Source: Pedobacter namyangjuensis
GTDB lineage: Bacteria > Bacteroidota > Bacteroidia > Sphingobacteriales > Sphingobacteriaceae
Reading direction: 5' to 3'
NCBI RefSeq assembly: GCF_003313325.1
Contig: NZ_QMHQ01000002.1
Location: 930,001-994,000 of the forward strand
Length of the DNA: 64,000 nucleotides
The notes beneath the pieces were generated by a model. That model saw only the letters and a program-made list of their open reading frames with translations. It was not told the origin of the DNA and ran no database searches. The position numbers and the translations under genes are program-made. Positions 8,993 to 17,382 of the stretch are shown here, piece after piece; within the stretch, counting starts at the first letter, position 1; the number at the start of each line of letters is the position of its first letter.

Positions 8993-9193
8993 ATGAAAAC
9001 GCCGAAAAAACCAACCCAGAAAAATCCTGTAAGCAAACCGATTTCTAGTAAAAAGGAATCTGATGAAGATGAGGATGATATCCAAGATCCTAAAGAGGTA
9101 GATGAAGATGAAGATGATTTTGATGTGCCTTTGGATGACCTAGACACGTTCGGCGATTTTGACGACGACGATGACGACGATGATAGATATTAA
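8993..9193 (+). CDS. Small highly acidic protein
   Basis: I prefer the ATG at 8993 (MKTPKKPTQKNPVSKP...), giving 66 residues. The longer frame from 8939 adds a hydrophobic stretch that looks like translated leader. The N-terminal third is Lys/Pro-rich and basic. The rest is almost entirely Asp/Glu, ending in a run of Asp followed by Arg-Tyr. Such low-complexity charge-split proteins occur in Sphingobacteria and are probably disordered; I do not know a function. It has its own promoter candidate and a perfect 12-bp terminator immediately after, so it is monocistronic and probably expressed. No homologous domain is recognisable. Confidence 0.65.
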   Translation: MKTPKKPTQKNPVSKPISSKKESDEDEDDIQDPKEVDEDEDDFDVPLDDLDTFGDFDDDDDDDDRY

Positions 9194-9214
9194 TATCAGC
9201 TAAAAATTATACTT

Positions 9215-9248
9215 AAAAGCATCCTTTTATAAGGATGCTTTTTATTTT
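9215..9248 (+). terminator. Intrinsic terminator of the acidic-protein gene
   Basis: Perfect 12-base stem AAAAGCATCCTT (9215-9226) / AAGGATGCTTTT (9231-9242) with a TTAT loop and a following T-rich tail. Confidence 0.9.
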
Positions 9249-9267
9249 AAACAACTGTATCCTACAA

Positions 9268-10386
9268 ATGAACATACTGCCAGTAAACGATAACGCATCA
9301 AAAAAAGAGTTTTTAGAAGTTGTAAATTTCATCTATAAAGATGATGTTAACTGGATTAGACCATTAGACGCAGATATTGAAAAAGTTTTTGACGAAAAAA
9401 GCAACCCATTTTTTAAGCACGGACAATGCATCAGATGGATTTTAAAAAACGATCAAAATCAAACCATAGGTAGGATCGCAGCTTTTATTAACGAAAAAAA
9501 GGCACACAATTACGATGTTCCAACTGGAGGAATTGGTTTTTTTGAGTGTCTAGATGATTTACAGGCATCAACTTTATTGTTTGATACAGCCAAAAGCTGG
9601 TTACAGCATAAAGGGATGAAAGCAGTTGAAGGCCCTATTAATTTTGGAGAAAATGATACGTTTTGGGGATTACTGGTAGAGGGTTTTACTCCCCCATCTT
9701 ACGGTATGAACTACCATCGCCCTTATTACCGCTCATTATTTGAAAACTATGGTTTCGAAACTGCATACGAACAGCTTACAAATCATATCAATCTTACTAT
9801 TCCTTTCCCGGCACGTTTTACCAAAATTGCAAATTGGGTTGCAGCTAAGCCAGATTATAGTTTCGAACATTTTAAAAAGGCAGAAGCAGACAAATACATC
9901 AATCATTTAATGGAAATTTACAATGATGGATGGCAGGATTTTGAGAACTTTGTGCCGATTAAAAAAGAAACGCTTAAAGAGAGTTTTAAGCAGATGGAAG
10001 TTATAATGGACGAAAAGCTTATTTGGTTTGCATACGCAAATGGAGAACCTGCAGCCTTTGTTGTAATTATACCAGATGCTAACCAAATGATAAAAGGATT
10101 AAATGGGAAATTAGGCCTAATACAAAAATTAAAGTTTGCCTACAGAAGATGGCTTGGTGTTACGAGGATGCGGGCAATTGTGATGGGCACTAAAACTAGC
10201 TTCCAGAAGCTTGGCTTAGAGTCGGCCTTATTTATAAAACTTGGCGAGTACGTATTGCCAAAAAACCAGTATAAAGAGCTTGAATTAAGCTGGGTGGGCG
10301 ATTTTAATGAGAAAATGATCGCTATACACGAAGCAACAGGTGCCACTTTTGGAAAGCGACACCTGACTATGCGTAAAACTTTTTAG
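9268..10386 (+). CDS. GNAT-fold hypothetical protein (YghO-like N-acetyltransferase family)
   Basis: 372 residues from the ATG at 9268. An upstream in-frame ATG at 9235 lies inside the preceding terminator and is unlikely. The sequence resembles a conserved Bacteroidota family annotated as GNAT or YghO-like. An N-terminal region (FKHGQCIRWIL...IGRIAAFINEK) and GFFECLDD correspond to acetyltransferase strands. A conserved centre (VEGPINFGENDTFWGLLVEGF) is followed by NYHRPYYRSLFENYGF, and a second GNAT-like half includes IWFAYANGEPAAFVV. The acetyl-CoA donor and acceptor are not demonstrated. The stop codon overlaps the stop of the convergent HTH gene by four bases (10383-10386). Confidence 0.7.
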   Translation: MNILPVNDNASKKEFLEVVNFIYKDDVNWIRPLDADIEKVFDEKSNPFFKHGQCIRWILKNDQNQTIGRIAAFINEKKAHNYDVPTGGIGFFECLDDLQASTLLFDTAKSWLQHKGMKAVEGPINFGENDTFWGLLVEGFTPPSYGMNYHRPYYRSLFENYGFETAYEQLTNHINLTIPFPARFTKIANWVAAKPDYSFEHFKKAEADKYINHLMEIYNDGWQDFENFVPIKKETLKESFKQMEVIMDEKLIWFAYANGEPAAFVVIIPDANQMIKGLNGKLGLIQKLKFAYRRWLGVTRMRAIVMGTKTSFQKLGLESALFIKLGEYVLPKNQYKELELSWVGDFNEKMIAIHEATGATFGKRHLTMRKTF

Positions 10387-10739
10387 TTTCTATTTCTTAT
10401 TTCTTCGTAAAGATCTATAACTTTTTTCTGCAGGCTGATAATCTCATCTTCCTGTACCGAAACCTTTTGTTTTAATATCCCAACTTCGGTAAAACTTCCT
10501 GCGTGTATATTCTCAATATCTTTAGAGATAATTTGCATCGTTGAAACTTCGAACAAATTGGCAATTTGCTCTAGTCTGGAAATATTGATATCTGTAATTC
10601 CCGTTTCAATTTTTGAAAATGCAGGTATTGAGATTTGTAATCTTTTAGCAACCTCTCCCTGGCTCCAGCCATTTTTTTGGCGCAATTGTCTAATGTTGAT
10701 TCCTATAACATTCATTTGTTCAGATTTTGGTTTAAGCAT
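10383..10739 (-). CDS. XRE-family helix-turn-helix regulator with coiled-coil tail
   Basis: 118 residues. An HTH_3 domain lies at about 12-68 (IRQLRQKNGWSQGEVAKRLQISIPAFSKIE), a standard Cro/C1 recognition fold. The last 35 residues (LKQKVSVQEDEIISLQKKVIDLYEEI) form a heptad-patterned coiled coil, likely for dimerisation. There is no ligand domain. It is upstream of nothing on its own strand except by convergence with the GNAT gene. It follows mpl by only about 25 bases in the opposite reading order (its start is 23 bases from the mpl stop), so it may be transcribed from the mpl side. Targets are unknown. Confidence 0.85.
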   Translation of the reverse strand: MLKPKSEQMNVIGINIRQLRQKNGWSQGEVAKRLQISIPAFSKIETGITDINISRLEQIANLFEVSTMQIISKDIENIHAGSFTEVGILKQKVSVQEDEIISLQKKVIDLYEEIRNRN

Positions 10740-10762
10740 AACAATGTATTGCTGTGATGCTT

Positions 10763-12115
10763 TTATTTATCCAACTCTGATGCCAATTTTATCAAATCCA
10801 TTCCGCCAAAGATACCCGAACTCATCAACAGCAAGTTCGTATCTTCAAAATTCAATCCTCTTAAATAAGCTTCCAATTGCTCAGCTTCATTAAAAAACAA
10901 AATATTTTCATCGTTAAAAGATGTTTGAACATCCCTTTCATTTAACGGCTCCATTTTCTTCTGCTTAAACGTTTTTTCGTCTATGTAAACTATCTTCACA
11001 TCGGCTTCGTCCATAGTGTTTCTATACTCTGCCAAGAAGGTTTTGTTTAAGCTGCTGAAGGTATGCAGTTCTATACAAGCAACAAGTTTCCTATCTTTAA
11101 ATTGTGCTTTAACTGCATCTAAAGTGGCTTTTAACTTAGATGGTGAGTGAGCAAAGTCTTTATAGACATTGGTAGAATGATTACTGCTTAAAAGCTCTAA
11201 ACGCTTAGCTGCGCCAGTAAAAGATGCTATCGCATTAGCAAATTTCTCTTCATCAATACCTAACTGAGCACACACCAATCTTGCTGCATTTAAATTCATT
11301 AAATTATGATCGCCAAACACCTTTAGAGCTGTATGTTGTGGCAAAAGATATGTTACACCATCTATTACCTGATGTCCCGGAACTGTGTACGCTAGTTTCT
11401 CAATTTTTGCTTTAGAGTTAACAACAATATTTCTTAATTCTAAATCATTTTCACAATAAATTAATTTTCCACCGGGAATTATCGTATCAATAAATTTATC
11501 GAACTGTGCAACATAATCCCCAAATGTGGGAAAAACGTTTATATGGTCCCAAGCAATCCCACTAATTACCGCAATGTTAGCTTTATATAGGTGGAACTTT
11601 GGTCGGCGGTCGATAGGCGATGCTAAATATTCGTCACCCTCAATAATAATTACCGGTGCCTCGTTAGTGATTTTTACCATTGTTTCAAAACCAGCTAACT
11701 GTGCGCCAACCAAATAATCAAAATCTTTCTGGTAATAATTAAGCACGTGGAGTATCATAGAGGTAATGGTCGTTTTTCCATGACTACCACCAATAACTAC
11801 CCTTAACTTGTCTTTAGATTGTTCGTAAATATATTCTGGATAAGAGTAAATCTTTAGCCCTAATTCTTGCGCTTTTAATAGTTCTGGATTATCTAACCGA
11901 GCATGCATACCAAGAATCACTGCATCCAAATCGGATGTGATACGGTCATCATCCCAGCCCATTTTTTGTGGCAATAAACCATATTTAGCCAACCTGCCAC
12001 TAGACGGTTCAAAAATAACATCATCAGAACCAGTAACCTTAAATCCTTTTTTGTGTAACGCAATGGCTAAATTGTGCATTGCACTACCACCAATAGCTAT
12101 AAAATGTATACGCAT
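10763..12115 (-). CDS. mpl: UDP-N-acetylmuramate:L-Ala-gamma-D-Glu-meso-Dap ligase (peptidoglycan recycling)
   Basis: A 450-residue Mur ligase family enzyme. It joins recycled murein tripeptide to UDP-MurNAc. N-terminal Rossmann domain: MRIHFIAIGGSAMHNLAIAL and TGSDD. The ATP-binding P-loop is GGSHGKTTITSM, the central domain has EGDEYLASPIDRRPKF, and the C-terminal domain has KDFAHSPSKLKATLDAV. The first-domain wording (AIGGSAMHNLA, not GIGGIGMS as in MurC) and the DEYxSAxFDxRPKF-like segment fit Mpl and not MurC. Length matches Mpl. It is downstream of prmA (68-base gap) on the same strand. Confidence 0.9.
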   Translation of the reverse strand: MRIHFIAIGGSAMHNLAIALHKKGFKVTGSDDVIFEPSSGRLAKYGLLPQKMGWDDDRITSDLDAVILGMHARLDNPELLKAQELGLKIYSYPEYIYEQSKDKLRVVIGGSHGKTTITSMILHVLNYYQKDFDYLVGAQLAGFETMVKITNEAPVIIIEGDEYLASPIDRRPKFHLYKANIAVISGIAWDHINVFPTFGDYVAQFDKFIDTIIPGGKLIYCENDLELRNIVVNSKAKIEKLAYTVPGHQVIDGVTYLLPQHTALKVFGDHNLMNLNAARLVCAQLGIDEEKFANAIASFTGAAKRLELLSSNHSTNVYKDFAHSPSKLKATLDAVKAQFKDRKLVACIELHTFSSLNKTFLAEYRNTMDEADVKIVYIDEKTFKQKKMEPLNERDVQTSFNDENILFFNEAEQLEAYLRGLNFEDTNLLLMSSGIFGGMDLIKLASELDK

Positions 12116-12183
12116 ATCTCTATTACAAAAAGCAACAAATGATAAAAGGATTGCAGAACAACCCTTTTACCTTTATTGCAATA

Positions 12184-13029
12184 TTAATTTTTTATCTTTT
12201 CAAACTTTGTGGCAACCCAGTCATTTATTTTTTTATGGCTCACGTAGTTTAGTCCAAAATCAGCAGCATGATTTTTAATCATATTTAAATCTGGCTCTTC
12301 GTAAAAACCACTAAAATAAATTTGCCCACCACTTTTTAAAACTTTGGCATAGGTCTCTATCTGATCAAGCAAGATATTTCTGTTAATATTTGCCAAAATA
12401 ATATCGTAAGCTTTTATTGGTATTTCCTCCTTGCTCCCACAAAGTGAAGTTAGGTTTGTTATTTCGTTTAAAGCAGCATTTTCTATCGCACTGCGATAAC
12501 AAACTTCATCATTATCAATTGCAATGATTTCAGTTGCTCCTCTTTTCGATGCCAAAATCCCTAAAATTCCGGTTCCAGCTCCCATATCCAAAACTAGTTT
12601 ACCAACAAAATTATTTTCTAGAATATATTGCATCATCATAGTTGTAGTTTGATGATGACCAGTTCCGAATGCCATTTTAGGGTCGATTACGATCTCGTAT
12701 TTATACTGAGGTTGCTCATCATGAAATGTAGCCCTTACATAACATTCGTCGGTAATAATTAACGGAGAGAAATTTTTCTCCCATTCCTCATTCCAGTTTT
12801 CCGGTTCAATATCGCTAATAACATAAGTATATTGAAGTTCATCCCCGAAATCCATTAGTACGTTATTAAAATCGGTTTCGTTAAATTCTGTTGCAACCAC
12901 AAACGCATCAAAGCCTTCTACCGTATCCTCAAATGTATCAAAACCAACATCGGCCAATGCCGCAATAAGTAAGTCGTGCTGATATTCTTCTATACTAGCA
13001 AAGCTAAAAGCAACTTTTTTATACTCCAT
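12184..13029 (-). CDS. prmA: Ribosomal protein L11 methyltransferase
   Basis: 281 residues. This SAM-dependent enzyme trimethylates ribosomal protein L11. The N-terminal substrate-recognition domain (about 1-95) is followed by the catalytic domain with FGTGHHQTT (about 143-151), the SAM motif LDMGAGTGILGILASKRG, acidic AIDNDE and the family signature ILANINRNIL. The start codon shares one base with the tpiA stop (TAATG arrangement), which indicates translational coupling. Length is slightly short of the Escherichia coli enzyme but normal for Bacteroidota. Confidence 0.93.
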   Translation of the reverse strand: MEYKKVAFSFASIEEYQHDLLIAALADVGFDTFEDTVEGFDAFVVATEFNETDFNNVLMDFGDELQYTYVISDIEPENWNEEWEKNFSPLIITDECYVRATFHDEQPQYKYEIVIDPKMAFGTGHHQTTTMMMQYILENNFVGKLVLDMGAGTGILGILASKRGATEIIAIDNDEVCYRSAIENAALNEITNLTSLCGSKEEIPIKAYDIILANINRNILLDQIETYAKVLKSGGQIYFSGFYEEPDLNMIKNHAADFGLNYVSHKKINDWVATKFEKIKN

Positions 13030-13790
13030 TATGAGTTGAAAGTTTTAACGATATCTACAAAATCACGAGATTTTAAGGAAGCACCACCAATTAAACCACC
13101 ATCGATATCTGGCTGTGCAAACAATTCCGCAGCGTTTTTCGGATTACAGCTTCCACCATAAAGAATAGTTACATCGTCGGCCACGTTTACGCCGTATTTA
13201 GCTTCTACTTTAGCTCTAATAAATGCGTGGATATCTTGTGCCTGCTCAGGTGTTGCGGTTAAGCCCGTACCTATAGCCCAAACTGGCTCGTAAGCCAAAA
13301 CCAACTTACCAAAATCCGCAGCACTTAAGTTAAACACACCATTTTCTAACTGCGATTCTAAAACTTGGTAATAGCTTCCGTTATTACGTTCATCTAAAGT
13401 TTCGCCGATACAGAATAATGGAGTTAAGTTATTTTCCAAAGCAATTACTGTTTTGGCTGCTAATAATTCGTCAGATTCTGCAAAATATTGTCTACGTTCT
13501 GAGTGACCGATAATTACATATTCTGAACCGGTGGATTTTACCATTTTAGCAGAAATTTCGCCAGTATAAGCACCGCTTTCGTTTTGATGGCAATTTTGCG
13601 CCCCAATTTTTACCACACCAGATGCCAATTGCGCAAGGCTATTGATATGAATATAAGGTGCACAAATTACAGCAATTTGATCACCTTTTTTTTCGTCTCT
13701 TACCATGTTTACAATCTCAGAAAACAATGAAATTCCTTCATTATAATCTAAATTCATTTTCCAGTTACCTGCTACAATTTTCTTTCTCAT
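13029..13790 (-). CDS. tpiA: Triosephosphate isomerase
   Basis: 253 residues. It interconverts dihydroxyacetone phosphate and glyceraldehyde 3-phosphate in glycolysis. All active-site segments are present: AGNWKMN (catalytic Lys), IIGHSERRQ (His), AYEPVWAIGTG (catalytic Glu and the start of loop 6), and the phosphate-binding LYGGSCNPKN plus DGGLIGGASL. Full length. It is the first gene of the tpiA-prmA pair on the minus strand, followed by mpl. Confidence 0.97.
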   Translation of the reverse strand: MRKKIVAGNWKMNLDYNEGISLFSEIVNMVRDEKKGDQIAVICAPYIHINSLAQLASGVVKIGAQNCHQNESGAYTGEISAKMVKSTGSEYVIIGHSERRQYFAESDELLAAKTVIALENNLTPLFCIGETLDERNNGSYYQVLESQLENGVFNLSAADFGKLVLAYEPVWAIGTGLTATPEQAQDIHAFIRAKVEAKYGVNVADDVTILYGGSCNPKNAAELFAQPDIDGGLIGGASLKSRDFVDIVKTFNS

Positions 13791-13849
13791 AATTTTTATT
13801 TATTGAACGTTTATAGAACCGTTCGTGTTATATTAATATTTATACAGCC

Positions 13850-15019
13850 TTAAAATCTTCGGTGTTGCTGCGTTCTTTCAAAAACCTCGGTTAAAATATC
13901 AACCTCCATATCGTCAAGTTCCATATCTCTTCTGGCCAGTACCAATTTTGCAGTTTCCAACATTTTTTTCAGTCCGTAAACTTCATAACCATGTGCACCA
14001 CCCCAAGAGAAATCCGGGATAAAGTTACGCGGAAAACCAGCACCGAATATATTAGCACTAACCCCCGCAACTGTACCAGTATTAAAAGCGGTATTAATGG
14101 CGCATTTTGCATGATCGGCCATAATTAAACCACAAAATTGCAAGCCCGTTTTACGGAAACTCTCTTTTTCGTAATCCCATAGTCTAACTTCAGCATAGTT
14201 ATTTTTAAGATTTGAGTTATTACTATCTGCGCCAATGTTACACCAGGCACCCATTACTGCATTACCCAAATAACCATCATGACCTTTAGACGAGTAACCC
14301 CAAATTACCGCATTATTAATCTCGCCACCTACCCTGCAAAACGGGCCTATGGTAGTTTGTCCGTAAATTTTTGCGCCCATTTTAACCTGCGAGTTATCGC
14401 AAAGCGCAAAGGAGCCACGAATATTACATCCTTCCCAAACCTGACTGTTTTTGCCAATGTAAATTGGGCCTTGCAAAGTATTAAAAGTAGAGCAGTAGGC
14501 ACTTGCGCCCTCTTCTACAAATAGATTATCGCCAATTATTATGTTGCTTTCGTGTAGCGTAGCCGATGTTCTGCCTTCGGTAAGCAAGGCAAAATCCAAT
14601 CTTAATTCCTTATCGTTGTTTTTAAAAATATCTTCAGGAAATTGAATATGGGTAAAACTGCCATCGAAAACGATTTGTTTTAGTTCACTTATGGCTTTCT
14701 CGTAAGTCAGCGTTGTGTTAACTGCATAAGCAAGAACAATTTCATCTATAACTAACACCTCGCCTTCATTTAACCTGTTTATAGCAGTAAGCAAGTCGTT
14801 ATTGGGGCAAACCGAGCCATTAATAAAAAGTTTGGCCGGCTTAGCGGGATATTTTACGCTTAAATATGTTTGTGTTATAAATCCGGCATCGGCATTTAGG
14901 TACTTTGCCCACTTTTCTGCAATGGTAAGGATACCAACGCGTAAATCGGCCACGGGCCTGGTAAATGTTAGTGGTCTAAGCGAGAGCCAAGAAACATCAT
15001 CAAATAGATTGATCATCAT
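13850..15019 (-). CDS. GlmU-like putative sugar nucleotidyltransferase / left-handed beta-helix protein
   Basis: 389 residues. The N-terminal half resembles a degenerate nucleotidyltransferase domain (LRPLTFTRPVADLRVGILTIAEKW). The C-terminal half contains hexapeptide repeats of a left-handed beta-helix (GPIYIGKNSQVWEGCNIRG, VKMGAKIYGQTTIGPFCRVGG). The canonical nucleotide-binding LAAGxGTRM of true GlmU is absent, so this is the Bacteroidota GlmU-like family and not GlmU itself. Its substrate is unknown; a sugar-nucleotide role is inferred from the fold. It lies between rpmE2 (terminator between) and tpiA (59-base gap). Confidence 0.8.
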   Translation of the reverse strand: MMINLFDDVSWLSLRPLTFTRPVADLRVGILTIAEKWAKYLNADAGFITQTYLSVKYPAKPAKLFINGSVCPNNDLLTAINRLNEGEVLVIDEIVLAYAVNTTLTYEKAISELKQIVFDGSFTHIQFPEDIFKNNDKELRLDFALLTEGRTSATLHESNIIIGDNLFVEEGASAYCSTFNTLQGPIYIGKNSQVWEGCNIRGSFALCDNSQVKMGAKIYGQTTIGPFCRVGGEINNAVIWGYSSKGHDGYLGNAVMGAWCNIGADSNNSNLKNNYAEVRLWDYEKESFRKTGLQFCGLIMADHAKCAINTAFNTGTVAGVSANIFGAGFPRNFIPDFSWGGAHGYEVYGLKKMLETAKLVLARRDMELDDMEVDILTEVFERTQQHRRF

Positions 15020-15030
15020 AAGCTACAAAA

Positions 15031-15064
15031 ATAAAAAAAGTCCCGAGCTTATGGCTTCGGGACT
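15031..15064 (-). terminator. Intrinsic terminator of rpmE2
   Basis: Stem AGTCCCGA (15039-15046) / TCGGGACT (15057-15064), extended by GC pairs next to a bulge, and followed on the minus strand by a run of T. It lies directly downstream of rpmE2. Confidence 0.85.
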
Positions 15065-15089
15065 TCGAAAATATATTGTTTTTGCAAAA

Positions 15090-15338
15090 TTATTTTTTTG
15101 CGTAACGAGTTTTAAATTTATCGATACGACCAGCAGTATCAACTAACTTCATTTTACCAGTGTAAAAAGGGTGAGAAGTGTGAGAAATCTCTAATTTGTA
15201 TAATGGATATTCATTTCCATCTTCCCATTTGATAGTTTCTTTAGTTTCTACACATGATTTAGTTAAAAACTGATACTCGTTAGACATATCTTTAAAAACA
15301 ACGAATCTGTAGCTTGATGGATGCAAATCTTTTTTCAT
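15090..15338 (-). CDS. rpmE2: 50S ribosomal protein L31, type B
   Basis: 82 residues with the type B signature: [17 protein letters not shown] at the N-terminus, [21 protein letters not shown] at the C-terminus, and no CxxC zinc ligands. Bacteroidota generally carry this zinc-independent form. It is monocistronic, with its own promoter candidate about 110 bases upstream and a terminator immediately downstream. Confidence 0.96.
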   Translation of the reverse strand: MKKDLHPSSYRFVVFKDMSNEYQFLTKSCVETKETIKWEDGNEYPLYKLEISHTSHPFYTGKMKLVDTAGRIDKFKTRYAKK

Positions 15339-15452
15339 TTGAATATTATTTTAAGTTATCTGTGTGGAGGGCCAATGACTTGATTGCGTTTTGCGGGCAA
15401 CAAAGCTGATGACGGCTCCTATTAATCTTTTTTATCTCTATTTTAGAGGATG

Positions 15453-15483
15453 CAAATATCTTAATTTTATTTTTGATATGCAA
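15453..15483 (-). promoter_or_regulatory. Promoter candidate of rpmE2
   Basis: On the minus strand TTG (15483-15481), a 20-base spacer, then GATATTTG (15460-15453), one mismatch from TAnnTTTG. The spacing fits the Bacteroidota -33/-7 layout. The predicted leader is about 108 bases. The remaining sequence to 15591 shows nothing further. Confidence 0.5.
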
Positions 15484-15591
15484 TAGATGACTGAAAAAAT
15501 GTATTATTATTTTGGTATTGATTTATATCCGTAAAAATACCCAGAAATGTTAAAACATTTAGATCTACTTTTTTTAAAAGATAACTCTATT

Positions 15592-16299
15592 TTAAGGCTT
15601 TACAAATCCCGGGCTTAACAACTGCAATTTGCTCTCGGGATTTTTAGAAGCTAGGAAATCGGTTTCATTAATCCTATTTGATAATTGGTCACTTTCTATT
15701 ACAACACGTGCTTGCCCCTCGCGAATAAAATTCGCATCTGTCGAATTATTTTTATTGGAGATACAGATTAGACCATACTTGAAGTTACGTATCGTATTGT
15801 TTTCCATGGTTCCAGAAACAAGAATAGCAAAATCTGCCTCCTTACCGTTTCTTTGCGATTTAACTTTACCGTAAACGGTAAAATCCTTACCTGAGCCAGA
15901 AATAGCCGTAACAATACTGGTGTCTGCTGTTGCAAGAAAACCTTTGCCGATCAGTTTAATGCCAAAATTTTCATCCTGATTGAACAACTTTAAACGAGCA
16001 TCGGTAAAACGGTGACCGATAGGAAAATCTTTTACAATGTTGGTGGCTTGCAGTATTAAAGGATTTATGGCATAGTAGCCCTCCAAATTTACAGGATCAA
16101 TACCTGTGTTTATGTTTAAACCAAGCTTTTTTAACGAATCCAAATACTGATCGGGAATAATATTCTGTATTTGTTTTTTTTGAATATCGAGCCTAACGAT
16201 TTCATCTACAATTTCTTTTTTGTCTTTTTTACAAGCCATAAAACTTAGGGCTACCAAAACAACCATTAACCATTTCATACTTTTAGTATTTGTTTTCAT
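15592..16299 (-). CDS. Lipoprotein of unknown function
   Basis: 235 residues. The N-terminus MKTNTKSMKWLMVVLVALSF followed by MACKKDKK is a typical signal peptide II with the lipobox Cys at about 23 and the Lys-rich start common in Bacteroidota lipoproteins. A helical segment (IVRLDIQKKQIQNIIPDQYLDSLKKLG) is followed by a beta-rich body. I recognise no domain. It stands alone on the minus strand, with a 380-base stretch upstream that holds a degenerate repeat. Confidence 0.7.
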   Translation of the reverse strand: MKTNTKSMKWLMVVLVALSFMACKKDKKEIVDEIVRLDIQKKQIQNIIPDQYLDSLKKLGLNINTGIDPVNLEGYYAINPLILQATNIVKDFPIGHRFTDARLKLFNQDENFGIKLIGKGFLATADTSIVTAISGSGKDFTVYGKVKSQRNGKEADFAILVSGTMENNTIRNFKYGLICISNKNNSTDANFIREGQARVVIESDQLSNRINETDFLASKNPESKLQLLSPGFVKP

Positions 16300-16514
16300 C
16301 TTTTTAATTTTTAGGATTTTAAATTTAATTTCTATCTCAAAATTGCCTTATAAAAGATGACCCGACAATACCACAATGAGTGATTATTTGGATAAAAAGA
16401 TGTTGGTTGAGGTATTTTGTACCGATTAAAACCGCTGATTAACTTGTGCCTTTTATTCTGTTTAGTTACGGCGTGGGCTTAATTATTAAATAGTAGCAAA
16501 GCAATGCGTTTTTT

Positions 16515-16595
16515 AAACCCGATTGTAGTGGAAATACTTTTAACCATTTCCCTTTAGGGAATATAAGGTTAAAAGATTGGAGCGGAAAGCGGGAC
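16515..16595 (+). repeat. Intergenic repeat with palindromic core, copy A
   Basis: Flanking half-sites GATTGTAGTGGAAATAC (from 16521) and GATTGGAGCGGAAAGCGGGAC (16575-16595, read in two parts: GATTGGAGCGGAAAGC then GGGAC) are near-direct repeats. Between them the 9-base arms CTTTTAACC (16537-16545) and GGTTAAAAG (16567-16575) pair, with a nested TTCCCT/AGGGAA hairpin inside. Related copies lie at 23524, 55231 and 63400. The rest of 16300-16681 shows no convincing gene; the open frame at 16466-16657 lies over this repeat. Confidence 0.65.
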
Positions 16596-16681
16596 AGAAA
16601 GAACCGACGGAGAAAAACAATTGCTTTTCTAAAAAAAAGCTTAAATATTTGAGCCACGCTAGAGATAAATATAAAATTAGC

Positions 16682-17329
16682 TTACAACAAACCCTGCTGT
16701 TTAGCTTTCATAATGGCTTCTGACCGAGAAGCTACGTGCAGTTTTTTATAAATATGCTTTATGTGCGTACGAACAGTTTCATAGCTGATGAATGCCTTAT
16801 CTGCTATATTTCTATAATTATTTCCATCTACCATTAAAGAGAGAATTTCTTTTTCGCGGGCACTGAGGTTAAAATCTGTTTCTTGCGGTTGCACCAATAT
16901 TACGTTTTGCCTTACGAAAAACTGCAATACTTTATGCGCTATTGCCGATGACATGGAAGCGCCACCATTAAACACTTCTTCTAAAGCTTGTAGCTGTTTC
17001 ATTGGCGAATCTGTTTTTAAAATATAGCCAGATGCGCCGGCACAAAGTGCGTTAAATATTTTATCGTTATCGTTAAAAACCGTCTGTATTAAAACTTTAA
17101 TATCGGGAAATTTAGCCTTAATTATTTTTGTTGCCTCTATACCGCTTCTACCTGGCATCTCGATATCCATTAAAACTACATCGGGCTTGCTAAACAAAAC
17201 ATCGGCTTCTACCTGATTTACGTTTGCGAAAGTTCCGGTACACCTAAAACCAGAAGTTCCATTTATAATGGTTTGCAATGCTTCCCGTATTAGTTTATTG
17301 TCTTCGAAAATTGCAACGTTGATTTCCAT
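16682..17329 (-). CDS. NarL/FixJ-family response regulator
   Basis: 215 residues from the ATG at 17329 (MEINVAIFEDNKLIREAL); an ATG six codons upstream is less likely because homologous receivers begin at this point. The receiver domain has Glu9/Asp10, phosphoacceptor Asp55 (VVLMDIEMPG), Thr (LIQTVFND) and Lys (YILKTDSP). The C-terminal LuxR/GerE helix-turn-helix is at about 150-212 (NLSAREKEILSLMVDGNNYRNIADKAFIS). The gene follows the sensor kinase by about 50 bases on the same strand and is its obvious partner. Confidence 0.93.
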   Translation of the reverse strand: MEINVAIFEDNKLIREALQTIINGTSGFRCTGTFANVNQVEADVLFSKPDVVLMDIEMPGRSGIEATKIIKAKFPDIKVLIQTVFNDNDKIFNALCAGASGYILKTDSPMKQLQALEEVFNGGASMSSAIAHKVLQFFVRQNVILVQPQETDFNLSAREKEILSLMVDGNNYRNIADKAFISYETVRTHIKHIYKKLHVASRSEAIMKAKQQGLL

Positions 17330-17382
17330 TATTTTCAGTTTAAACAAAAATGCTACTTTTTAAGCTTTTGGGCTATCCCCTT

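Noticed and set aside
15026..15033. Minus-strand TATTTTTG, an exact TAnnTTTG, before the GlmU-like gene
   Set aside because: It sits in the T-run of the rpmE2 terminator and would put the start site on the start codon; chance match in AT-rich DNA is likelier.
16466..16657. Open frame of 63 codons on the minus strand
   Set aside because: It lies over repeat copy A; the coding appearance comes from the repeat, with no domain or start signal.
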